Source: an uncultured Collinsella sp. (GTDB taxonomy: Bacteria; Actinomycetota; Coriobacteriia; Coriobacteriales; Coriobacteriaceae). From it: 11,379 bases of DNA. Each line of letters opens with the position of its first letter. Within the stretch, counting starts at the first letter, position 1. A program made the position numbers and the translations under genes. The notes below the pieces were generated by a model. That model saw only the letters and a program-made list of their open reading frames with translations, was not told the origin of the DNA and made no database searches. The stretch lies in the NCBI GenBank assembly GCA_902478865.1, contig CABSNA010000027.1:1-11379 (forward strand). The letters are read 5' to 3'. Positions 1 through 5,430 of this stretch are shown piece after piece.

Positions 1-250
1 ACGCCGGGCCGACTCGCTTCGGATCGGGCACTACACCAACTTTCTCGACACTACCTCGGCACCTGGCGTAGTGGTCGCCTCATCTTCCCTCTGTCCGGGC
101 AAGGCAGTTGCACGAGAATATGAGCAGGTTCTTCAGCCTTTTGTTGCCTTGGCGCGATGCCGTCACCGAGGAGATCGAGGTCTCCGACTGGCGGTTGTGC
201 GGCGCCAGGCCGCAGTACGACGCGAGCCTGTCGTGGCTTGACTCGGCATG
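1..250 (-). pseudogene. IS110-family transposase, C-terminal remnant
   Basis: Read on the minus strand, the frame from about 262 down to a TGA at 80-82 gives SYCGLAPHNRQSETSISS followed by RQGNKRLKNLL and FSCNCLART. This is the signature of the C-terminal (IS116/IS110/IS902) domain of IS110 transposases, whose usual form is GLAPrnrqSGtsiss...rqGnkrLk. After the in-frame stop the same frame continues with GDHYARCR, which also fits the family (a GxYYxxCR segment), and similarity then fades towards position 1. No N-terminal DEDD catalytic domain is present. Similarity begins abruptly near 245-250, next to the first of the 23-bp repeats. I read it as a truncated, stop-containing relic with no activity. 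Family assignment is confident; the exact ends are estimates. Confidence 0.8.
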
Positions 251-254
251 TTCA

Positions 255-346
255 ATCTGTTTCGTTAACTGAAATGCGTAAATCTGGTTAATCGAAAAAG
301 CAAAATCTGGTTAAATGAAAACGGTAAATTTAGTTAAACGCGCTGG
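255..346. repeat. Four 23-bp direct-repeat units upstream of the DUF4143 gene
   Basis: AAATCTGGTTAA occurs at 280-291 and 303-314, and AAATTTAGTTAA at 326-337, spaced exactly 23 bp. A degenerate fourth copy lies at the same phase (257-268, CTGTTTCGTTAA). The rest of each unit is also similar: a GAAAA/GAAAAC/GAAATG tail follows copies one to three. The last unit ends only 7 bp before the first possible start codon of the ATPase gene. The spacing is about two helical turns, so the units face the same side of the helix. That suggests a multi-site operator, possibly autoregulatory. Function is inferred. Confidence 0.75.
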
Positions 347-352
347 TAATCA

Positions 353-1630
353 ATGGTGAAGAATATGCCAAAAAAGTACTACACTCGAATTATCGAAAAT
401 GAGCTCGATCAGATGCTAGGGATATTCGGTGCCGTTCTCATCGAAGGACCGAAATGGTGTGGAAAGACAACCACAGCCGGGACCCGTGCGGCGTCCAGGC
501 TCCTTCTCATGGATCCGTCGCGCAACTTCGAGAATCGTTTGCGTGCCGAGACGGACCCGGCGCTTGCCGTTTCCGGCGAGGTGCCGCGGCTGATCGACGA
601 ATGGCAGGAGGTTCCGAAACTTTGGGACGCGGCACGGTTTGAGTGCGACAACCGCGGCGGCGAGCCTGGCCAGTTCATATTTACGGGGTCGGCGACACCG
701 CGAGACAATGAGCGGCCGATGCACAGTGGTGCTGGAAGGTTCGCTAAATTGCGCATGGATACCATGACGCTTTTCGAACTTGGGAAATCTAGCGGTGCGG
801 TTAAGCTGTCGAGCATTATTTCTGGCGAAAAGTTCAATGGCGCTTTCGGGTCGTTGGATTCTGCCTCGATTGCCGAGTGCGTTGTTCGCGGCGGATGGCC
901 CGCGGCGGTCGGGCGCGATGTGCTGGCTGCGTCGGCGATGGCAAAACGTTATATCGGCATAGTTGCCGAAGAAGATTTGTCTCGTGTTGATGGCTCTCGA
1001 CGCGATCCCGAAAAGGTCAAAGCTGTTATCGAATCGCTTGCGCGCAATGAATCCACTTTGGCGACACTCAAGACGCTCGTAGCTGATCTTGGTGGAGAGG
1101 TATCGAGACAAACGGCGGCATCGTATATATCTCTTCTCGCTCGGGTCAGCTTCGTTCGCGATATTCCCGCATGGAATCCAGCAATGAGATCTCCTGTGCA
1201 CTTAAGAGAATCAAAGAAGCATCATCTTGCTGACCCGTCACTGGCGGCCGCTGCGCTCGGGGCGACTCCGGAGACCTTGCTGCTAGATTTCAAGACGCTT
1301 GGACTACTTTTTGAATCGTTGGCACTCCATGATTTGTGGGTCTATGCGCGAGCAAACGGAATGAGCCTCTACCACTATCATGATTCTCGTGATTTAGAGG
1401 TCGATGCAGTCATTGCGGCTCCTGGCGGGACCTGGATCCCAGTTGAAGTTAAGCTCAGCTCCGCTCAAATCGAAGAGGCATCTGACAATCTTGTTGCTGT
1501 CGAGGAACGTATGGTTGCCGCCGGAAACAACCCACCGGTTTCGAAAGTTGCAATCATTGGATTTGGTTCACAAGCCTATGTTACCGACCGCGGCGTCCAA
1601 GTTGTTCCGTTGGATGTGCTCGCGCCGTAA
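353..1630 (+). CDS. AAA (AAA_14) ATPase with DUF4143 C-terminal domain
   Basis: The product has 425 residues, the normal length for the ATPase-DUF4143 family. Visible motifs are Walker A GPKWCGKTT (residues 32-40), Walker B RLIDEWQ (79-85) and a sensor-like FIFTGSATP (108-116). A winged-helix-like middle lies near 225-270. The C-terminal half carries a PD-(D/E)xK-type arrangement: E321, D351 in LEVDAVI, and E365/K367 in VEVK. The family is widespread; its cellular role is largely unknown, and nuclease or defence roles have been suggested from the fold. The start is uncertain. ATG 353 has a weak upstream site, while ATG 365 is preceded by GGTGAAG and would remove four residues. The gene stands alone, follows the 23-bp repeats, and ends before an inverted repeat and a terminator. 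Its frame is intact although it sits beside a decayed IS. Confidence 0.93.
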   Translation: MVKNMPKKYYTRIIENELDQMLGIFGAVLIEGPKWCGKTTTAGTRAASRLLLMDPSRNFENRLRAETDPALAVSGEVPRLIDEWQEVPKLWDAARFECDNRGGEPGQFIFTGSATPRDNERPMHSGAGRFAKLRMDTMTLFELGKSSGAVKLSSIISGEKFNGAFGSLDSASIAECVVRGGWPAAVGRDVLAASAMAKRYIGIVAEEDLSRVDGSRRDPEKVKAVIESLARNESTLATLKTLVADLGGEVSRQTAASYISLLARVSFVRDIPAWNPAMRSPVHLRESKKHHLADPSLAAAALGATPETLLLDFKTLGLLFESLALHDLWVYARANGMSLYHYHDSRDLEVDAVIAAPGGTWIPVEVKLSSAQIEEASDNLVAVEERMVAAGNNPPVSKVAIIGFGSQAYVTDRGVQVVPLDVLAP

Positions 1631-1662
1631 TGCTGTGGGCGAAGTGAAATTAACGCCGCAGT

Positions 1663-1690
1663 TTTTAGATCTGGTTTCTGAGATCTAAAA
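1663..1690. repeat. 10-bp inverted repeat after the ATPase gene
   Basis: TTTTAGATCT (1663-1672) and AGATCTAAAA (1681-1690) are perfect inverted arms around an 8-base loop, 32 bp after the stop codon. The plus strand has no T-run after it, so it is not a classical terminator for the gene. It could be a processing stem or a protein-binding palindrome. Confidence 0.6.
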
Positions 1691-1738
1691 CGCGAAACTC
1701 AAAATATCATCAGCTTGATTTTCGGCCGATCCGAATCG

Positions 1739-1784
1739 CGCCCGCGCAAAAGTCAAAGCGACTCGCGCGGGCGTTTCGTTTTTC
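1739..1784 (+). terminator. Rho-independent terminator of the DUF4143 gene
   Basis: The arms CGCCCGCGC (1739-1747) and GCGCGGGCG (1765-1773) form a 9-bp GC-rich stem with a 17-base loop. It is followed by a T-rich run, TTTCGTTTTT (1774-1783). It lies 109 bp after the stop codon of the ATPase gene in the right orientation. Confidence 0.75.
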
Positions 1785-1835
1785 ATTTCGGATTTCAAAT
1801 TGATTCAAAACAAAACGGGAGTTTTGAAAATCGAT

Positions 1836-1890
1836 AGCGACCGGAGGGAGCAATCATAGGCGGCTTGGCCGCCGCATGAAAATCGAATCG
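1836..1890 (+). repeat. Structured motif, copy 1 (TCATAGG-hairpin-CCGCAT)
   Basis: The order is AGCGA..., GAGC, AATCATAGG (1852-1860), a small hairpin CGGC-TTG-GCCG (1861-1871), CCGCAT (1872-1877), AAAA, then CGA and TCG. The same order recurs at 5284-5340. The hairpin arms differ between copies but remain paired (CGGC/GCCG here, TGCC/GGCA there), so the fold is kept while the sequence changed. It lies about 600 bp upstream of mobC. A transfer-origin core is one reading. Confidence 0.7.
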
Positions 1891-2037
1891 TTAATCCGAA
1901 CCGTAATTCAAATCGCGTTACCTTTCGACAATCCAACAACGCTACGAGTCTCACCAAAGACTCTCCGCGTCATTGAAATGTCGAAAGCTGCCTCAACTTT
2001 TTCGCTGGCGTTACGAAAAACATTCGACAAAGTCGAA

Positions 2038-2063
2038 GGTTTGCGTCGCGGGCGCCGCAAACC
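2038..2063. repeat. 8-bp inverted repeat
   Basis: GGTTTGCG (2038-2045) and CGCAAACC (2056-2063) form a perfect stem with a 10-base loop inside the hairpin-rich region. Confidence 0.6.
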
Positions 2064-2069
2064 CGCTGC

Positions 2070-2113
2070 GCGGTGATGCAAATACTCGGCATCCCTTGCA
2101 TTCGCATCACCGC
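2070..2113. repeat. 10-bp inverted repeat with an inner stem
   Basis: GCGGTGATGC (2070-2079) pairs with GCATCACCGC (2104-2113). Inside it, TGCAA (2077-2081) can alternatively pair with TTGCA (2096-2100). It begins seven bases after the preceding inverted repeat. Confidence 0.65.
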
Positions 2114-2203
2114 TTCGCTCTCGCTACAGCGAATCTCTAACACTCAGCATCCTTCGCGTTAAAAATTCGCTTCCGCTCACGGTCTTCACGCAGTTACAAC
2201 GCC

Positions 2204-2240
2204 GCGAGGCCTCTCGCTTGGAATGAGGCCTCTCATTCCA
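2204..2240. repeat. Two abutting hairpins with identical GAG-GCCT-CTC tips
   Basis: GCGAG (2204-2208), GCCT, CTCGC (2213-2217) is followed after one base by TGGAATGAG (2219-2227), GCCT, CTCATTCCA (2232-2240). The outer stems differ completely but the tip GAG-GCCT-CTC is the same. It recurs at 2449-2468. Confidence 0.65.
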
Positions 2241-2280
2241 CGTCTACACTGCGTTTCGCCCAATCCCCGTTCCGGAGATT

Positions 2281-2345
2281 GCAAGATGGGTGTGGGTGGC
2301 AACAAATGGGCCCATACGGGCCATTTGTTTTCCCACACATCTTGC
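2281..2345. repeat. 65-nt nested inverted repeat (extended hairpin)
   Basis: The outer arms are GCAAGATG (2281-2288) with CATCTTGC (2338-2345) and TGTGGG with CCCACA. The inner arms are AACAAATG (2301-2308) with CATTTGTT (2321-2328) and GCCC with GGGC around the loop ATAC. Only small bulges interrupt the stem. It is the longest palindrome of the window, 150 bp upstream of mobC. It is a plausible relaxase/accessory-protein recognition structure. There is no T-run, so it is not an intrinsic terminator. Confidence 0.7.
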
Positions 2346-2370
2346 TTTACCACCTCTCACGGCGGTAAAG
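2345..2370. repeat. 7-bp inverted repeat directly after the long palindrome
   Basis: CTTTACC (2345-2351) pairs with GGTAAAG (2364-2370) around a 12-base loop. It shares its first base with the end of the 65-nt palindrome, making a continuous array. Confidence 0.55.
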
Positions 2371-2448
2371 TTTTCGCGAGACGTTTTCAAATCGCGTCGG
2401 CGATTTTTAAGCACTCGAAAAGGAAAGCGAATCGAATAGCTGGTTTTG

Positions 2449-2468
2449 CACCGGAGGCCTCTCCGGTG
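2449..2468. repeat. Third GAG-GCCT-CTC hairpin, in the mobC leader
   Basis: CACCGGAG (2449-2456), GCCT, CTCCGGTG (2461-2468) has the same loop and tip as the pair at 2204-2240. It ends 15 bp before the mobC Shine-Dalgarno sequence, so in RNA it could also affect translation initiation. Confidence 0.6.
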
Positions 2469-2494
2469 TGCGGTTCATTTTCGAGGAGCTGTCC

Positions 2495-3019
2495 GTGAGT
2501 ACGAAACGTCCGTTCACAGTCAAGGCAACGCTGAGTGAAGAAGAAAAGAAAACGCTTGTTGCGTTTTCCAAAAAGGCCCAAATGTCTGAGGCCGAACTGA
2601 TTAGGTATTTCCTGCGTCCCGATGACGCGGTGACTCGCGGGGTCGATCTGACTGAAGACGAAGAGCGAACTGAGATGATTCGCATCCGGGTTTCGCCAAG
2701 TGAGAAAAAATCCATTGAGAATCGCGCTTCTGAACTCGGCGTGTCGATGTCGGCCTTCATGCGTCGCACTGCTCTTGTCGGGAGAGTCGAGAAAATCGAT
2801 GTCGATCGGGCGTCGATCGACAAAATCTATCACGAGCTTTTGAAGGAAGGAACGAATCTCAATCAGCTCATGTACTTTTTGAACGCCCAAGGGCTTCCCG
2901 CGTACAACGAGAAAGCTGTTTTTCGAACACTTGAGAAGGTTTATCAAGTTGGGCGTAAGCTAGACCGTTTCATCGACGAGCTTGAAAAGCGCTATTTCGT
3001 CGGTGGTGATGTGAAGTGA
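2495..3019 (+). CDS. mobC: MobC-like mobilization accessory protein with two ribbon-helix-helix segments
   Basis: The product has 174 residues when started at GTG 2495, chosen because GAGGAG (2484-2489) sits five bases upstream. An upstream in-frame ATG-less extension has no such site. Two ribbon-helix-helix-like blocks are visible: residues 6-40 (FTVKATLSEEEKK...) and 61-95 (MIRIRVSPSEKKS...GVSMSAFMRR). The C-terminal part, residues 108-163, has the MobC hallmark NLNQLMYFLN followed by amphipathic helices. MobC proteins bind oriT and help the relaxase open the DNA. The stop codon overlaps the mobA start, so the two are co-translated. Family MobC is well supported; the double RHH is less usual and could give a protein reading paired sites in the upstream hairpin region. 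It is AT-richer than the metallophosphoesterase genes. Confidence 0.85.
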   Translation: MSTKRPFTVKATLSEEEKKTLVAFSKKAQMSEAELIRYFLRPDDAVTRGVDLTEDEERTEMIRIRVSPSEKKSIENRASELGVSMSAFMRRTALVGRVEKIDVDRASIDKIYHELLKEGTNLNQLMYFLNAQGLPAYNEKAVFRTLEKVYQVGRKLDRFIDELEKRYFVGGDVK

Positions 3020-4215
3020 CTGTTATCAAACAGAAAAGAGTGTCGAGCGAGCGCTATGCAAAGAATGTTCGTAAATACATCAACGGAAAAGATGCGATTG
3101 TGCGTGGTGGCTGGAACATCGAATGGAGCGACCACTGGTTTTCGAAAATGGATAGAACCAGAAAGGTTTTCCATCACGACAAACCGTCGAGAGCCGGAGT
3201 CAAAAACGTAATCATGCTTCATCAGATTCTCGCGTTTCTGCCCGAGGAGTGCAGCTGCAACGGAGGCAAGATGACCCCCGATGCATGTTTGGCCTACGCG
3301 GAGCAATGGCTTGCGAAGCACTATCCGCATCAACAAGTGATTCTCGCGTTGCATGAGGAAAGCGATAAGGCGGGAAAACGCTACGCGGTCCATATGGCGA
3401 TCAACCGTACCGATTTGCTGACCGGCAAACGTTGCGAGACTGGTGGGCGTCGCGGAAAATTCGAACGCGCTTCATGGGTTCGTGAAATGGACAAGGCCTG
3501 GAATCTTACTCAACTTGAAAAAGGTAAGAGAAATTCAAAGATTCGAGATCGTCAGCTGCGCGATATTGAAAAGGAGATTGTCGATCGGGGAGAGTACAGT
3601 TATAAAAACAATCTGCGCGAGCTGATCCATATTGCAATCGACGACTACCACCCGAAGAATATGGAGCAGTTCAAAAAATTACTTGCCTCGTGGGGCGTAG
3701 ACATTTTCATCAAGAACAATCGAGTCTATGCGACAGATCTCGATATCAAAGAGGCCGGTAATCCAAAATGTACCTTCAACTTGACCCGTCTCGACGGGCG
3801 GTTCGCGTTGAAGTCGTTGCAGACGGCTTTCGGAAATAACGTGTTGGAAGCCGAGCGAGCCCTTCCATACGAGAAACGTTGTGAGATTTACATCAAGCGT
3901 CTCAAGAAAGCATACTCGGCGTGGGTCGAGCAGGCGAAAGCGAGCAAGGGCGTCTCCTACAATTCGTTTCCTAAATTCATTGCACCGAAGTGCGATGAAG
4001 ATCTGCTCGAAGATCCCGCCGTACGTGATGAGCTTCTTGCCCGGCGCGGTTACGCAAGGGAGATTCGCAACCGTTACGCCGGCGGCGTTGTCGATGCCGG
4101 CGACGACCGCGTTCGCGCCGCCGGCCAGGCGCACAGCGGTAGCGCCGTGTTGCGACAGATGGACGAGCGCGCCGGCGATCGCGGCGATTACGCTCGCGGC
4201 GACACGCCTCGCTAG
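3016..4215 (+). CDS. mobA: MobA/VirD2-like relaxase
   Basis: The product has 399 residues. The GTG start at 3016 overlaps the mobC stop by four bases (GTGA) and lacks a strong Shine-Dalgarno, which indicates translational coupling. The relaxase domain covers roughly residues 10-160. Tyr14 or Tyr21 is a candidate nucleophile. The metal-binding region reads LHEESDK (112-118) and VHMAINRTDLLTGK (125-138), corresponding to the HxH/N motif of PF03432 relaxases, with H113 and H126 as likely ligands. The protein would nick one strand at oriT and lead it into a recipient using a helper element's mating channel; no type IV secretion gene is seen. The C-terminal 60 residues become Ala/Gly/Arg/Asp-rich and the DNA GC-rich, unlike the rest, hinting at a replaced or eroded tail. 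The MOB class (P or Q) is not settled. Confidence 0.88.
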   Translation: MTVIKQKRVSSERYAKNVRKYINGKDAIVRGGWNIEWSDHWFSKMDRTRKVFHHDKPSRAGVKNVIMLHQILAFLPEECSCNGGKMTPDACLAYAEQWLAKHYPHQQVILALHEESDKAGKRYAVHMAINRTDLLTGKRCETGGRRGKFERASWVREMDKAWNLTQLEKGKRNSKIRDRQLRDIEKEIVDRGEYSYKNNLRELIHIAIDDYHPKNMEQFKKLLASWGVDIFIKNNRVYATDLDIKEAGNPKCTFNLTRLDGRFALKSLQTAFGNNVLEAERALPYEKRCEIYIKRLKKAYSAWVEQAKASKGVSYNSFPKFIAPKCDEDLLEDPAVRDELLARRGYAREIRNRYAGGVVDAGDDRVRAAGQAHSGSAVLRQMDERAGDRGDYARGDTPR

Positions 4216-4247
4216 CCTCGAACTGCCTGTCGGGGCGGAGTAAAGCG

Positions 4248-4278
4248 CTCATGCCCCGGTAGAGCGGTGAGGCATGAG
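4248..4278. repeat. 8-bp inverted repeat downstream of mobA
   Basis: CTCATGCC (4248-4255) and GGCATGAG (4271-4278) pair around a 15-base loop. It lies 32 bp after the mobA stop and just before a TATACT box. No T-run follows, so it could be an operator or a weak 3' stem. Confidence 0.5.
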
Positions 4279-4287
4279 TTACTGAGG

Positions 4288-4293
4288 TATACT
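4288..4293 (+). promoter_or_regulatory. Possible -10 box of a plus-strand small RNA
   Basis: TATACT (4288-4293) is a near-consensus -10. I find no good -35 at normal spacing (the region is inside the inverted repeat 4248-4278). A transcript starting near 4300 would end at the strong terminator at 4535-4564. Confidence 0.35.
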
Positions 4294-4316
4294 ATAGTTT
4301 CCGCAGGTAGAGGCAT

Positions 4317-4354
4317 AAAAAAATGGCAACCCGCCCGCCGAAAAGACGGGCGGG
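4317..4354 (-). terminator. Rho-independent terminator facing left
   Basis: The arms CCCGCCCG (4330-4337) and CGGGCGGG (4347-4354) are perfect. On the minus strand the stem is followed by TTGCCA and then seven T (4317-4323 on the complement). ATGG (4323-4326) and CCAT (4362-4365) can extend the stem. The six-base gap before the T-run weakens it slightly. Confidence 0.6.
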
Positions 4355-4520
4355 CGTGATACCATCAAGATTGTGCTCGGGTGCTACCAACACCTCCGCA
4401 CGGTGTAGAGGCGAGCTACCAACTCGCGTTTCTACTTGCCAGTTGTGCTAAAAACGCAAACAGCACTCCTGGCACATCCAATGATAGCAGGGACCCGCAG
4501 GTCACGCTATGGATGACAGT
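4317..4520 (-). ncRNA. Candidate minus-strand antisense RNA with two UUGGUAG loops
   Basis: On the minus strand the two hairpins present UUGGUAG loops. They contain the YUNR U-turn sequence known from kissing loops of regulatory antisense RNAs; ColE1 RNA I carries a very similar GAG-UUGGUAG-CUC hairpin. The RNA would end at the GC stem and T7 tract at 4317-4354. The upstream end is a guess; no clear promoter was found. It would be fully complementary to the plus-strand RNA of the same interval. No ColE1-type replicon is claimed: the resemblance is limited to the hairpin and loop. Confidence 0.4.
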
Positions 4521-4534
4521 TAGAAAACGCAAAT

Positions 4535-4564
4535 GGGAGCCGGCTCGCACGGCTCCCGTTTTTT
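4535..4564 (+). terminator. Strong rho-independent terminator facing right
   Basis: GGGAGCCG (4535-4542) pairs with CGGCTCCC (4550-4557), with a 7-base loop, then G and six T (4559-4564). This is the most canonical terminator of the window. It shows that something upstream on the plus strand is transcribed. Confidence 0.85.
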
Positions 4565-4565
4565 A

Positions 4566-5145
4566 TGGGAGCGGACATATGCCGTTCCCGGTCGGCACGG
4601 GTTTAAGACCCGTTCAAAAAGGTAGCCAAGGGCTCGAATAATCGGAGACTGAGCTGTACAGGTTCATTGTCCCGTCTCTACGGAGACTTCGACGGGGGTA
4701 GTGCCCCCCATGTGACCCCTGCGCCGCCTCGGCCCTTCTGGGCGGAGACGGCGTGCCGGATTCAGAGCGATTGTCCTGCTGGAAAACTGCAGGAAAGTAG
4801 GCGAACAGCCGAAGATCAGGAGTTGGTTGGATAGCCGTGTGGCAACACACGTGTCGCGGTGATAAGCCGCAACGTCAAGCAAAGAGGATCACGATGAGCA
4901 TGCAGCCGTGACGGATTCTGAGCCCAACCCCTGGTTCCGCCATGTACGGGGGTGCCGGTGAGGACGGCCGGCGCGTTAAAACGAACGGTCCGGATGCATG
5001 GGCGTAGCCATGCGGAGTCCCGCGAGATCGTCGAGCAAAAGGCCAAGGGGCGGATGAGGCTTTCCCAGCTGCAATGCTGGTTTCGAAGATTTAGGGAGGG
5101 TCCACGATTGTGCCCGGACTCTGTGGATGCTCCACCGCCTAACAA
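4566..5145 (+). ncRNA. Candidate large structured RNA (about 500 nt), possibly a group II intron relic
   Basis: No convincing protein is encoded on either strand. Hairpins follow one another: ACGGGT/ACCCGT (4597-4613); GTCTC-TACG-GAGAC (4674-4687); GGGGG/CCCCC (4694-4708); a compound stem at about 4721-4755 with CGCCG/CGGCG outside and GCCC-TTCT-GGGC inside; CCTGC/GCAGG near 4780; CGTGTG-GCAA-CACACG (4836-4851); GCGG/CCGC right after it; GCATGG/CCATGC (4996-5013); CCAGC/GCTGG (5065-5080); GTGGA/TCCAC near 5124. A C(UACG)G and a GCAA (GNRA) tetraloop occur only when read on the plus strand, which fixes the likely orientation. The stretch AACAGCCGAAG...AAGCCGC resembles domain I of bacterial group II introns, but I see neither a domain V hairpin nor a reverse transcriptase. 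The ends are estimates. Confidence 0.4.
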
Positions 5146-5283
5146 TTCAACCACCAAGCTAATTAGACCTCGCGACCAGTTATTACAATCAGCAAGTCAT
5201 CAGCGCGAGGCGTGCCAACCGTCAGCCCTCAGCGCCGGCGTCGCTTCGCTCCCCGGGCGATGTAAATAAGAGATATATAAGTC

Positions 5284-5340
5284 AGCGAGCTTCGCGAGCG
5301 GATCATAGGTGCCGTCAGGCACCGCATCAAAAGCGATTCG
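5284..5340 (+). repeat. Structured motif, copy 2 (TCATAGG-hairpin-CCGCAT)
   Basis: AGCGAGC...GCGAGC is followed by GGATCATAGG (5300-5309), hairpin TGCC-GTCA-GGCA (5310-5321), CCGCAT (5322-5327), CAAAA, GCGA and TTCG. It matches copy 1 (1836-1890) block by block with compensated changes in the hairpin. Copy 2 also has GCGA-GCT-TCGC at its 5' end. There is no mob gene to its right, so it may be an orphaned origin of a second element, or one end of the mobilizable unit. Confidence 0.7.
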
Positions 5341-5430
5341 CAATCATTTCGGAATACATGTCGCTGGCGATGAGTGGACCTAGTCCAGACCTGTATCCGT
5401 ACTAGGCGTTTCTAGAAATGCGCATGAGAA

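Larger units (their letters stand above)
1785..2494. other. Gene-free, hairpin-rich region upstream of mobC (candidate oriT/origin region)
   Basis: I see no convincing gene in these 710 bases. They are packed with inverted repeats: 1804-1811/1821-1828 (TTCAAAAC and its complement), 1946-1951/1958-1963 (GAGTCT/AGACTC), and the sites listed separately below. Such density directly upstream of mobC-mobA is what one expects of a transfer origin and its accessory binding sites, or of a single-stranded replication origin. No nick site can be assigned from sequence alone. Confidence 0.55.
4300..4564 (+). ncRNA. Candidate plus-strand structured small RNA
   Basis: This stretch lacks a credible protein. 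Its stems, in order, are 4330-4337/4347-4354; GGTG-CTACCAA-CACC (4380-4394); GCGAG-CTACCAA-CTCGC (4411-4427); GTGCT/AGCAC (4445-4466); and a compound stem CATCC, ATAGC, GACC (4475-4495) paired with GGTC, GCTAT, GGATG (4500-4515). A strong terminator closes it. The direct repeat AAAACGCAAA occurs at 4451-4460 and 4524-4533. The anti-Shine-Dalgarno-like ACCTCC at 4392-4397 follows the first repeated loop. Because the DNA ends in terminators facing both ways, the RNA could come from either strand or both. Confidence 0.4.

Noticed and set aside
2..241. Plus-strand open frame with GHYTNFLD resembling amidase/allophanate hydrolase
   Set aside because: The minus strand over the same bases gives an unmistakable IS110 transposase signature; the plus-strand match is a short coincidence.
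120..272. 50-aa plus-strand frame starting at ATG 120
   Set aside because: It lies opposite the IS110 remnant and has no ribosome-binding site.
255..346. CRISPR array
   Set aside because: The units are tandem with no variable spacers (the 23-bp period covers repeat and linker), and no cas gene is present.
416..1201. 261-aa minus-strand frame inside the ATPase gene
   Set aside because: The plus-strand protein has Walker A, Walker B and a nuclease-like C-terminus; the minus frame has no recognisable features.
1876..2076. 66-aa plus-strand frame
   Set aside because: Its ATG lies inside the duplicated structural motif, where copy 2 has ATC. It has no SD and overlaps several hairpins.
4380..4427. 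ColE1-type plasmid origin
   Set aside because: Only the hairpin-loop pattern resembles RNA I; no RNA II-like length, RNase H primer region or rop gene was seen.
4381..4641. 86-aa plus-strand frame
   Set aside because: It runs through the paired hairpins and the strong terminator at 4535-4564 and shows no protein-like pattern.
4952..5269. 105-aa plus-strand frame (and minus-strand frames over 4614-5157)
   Set aside because: They coincide with the structured RNA candidate, have no SD and no recognisable domain.
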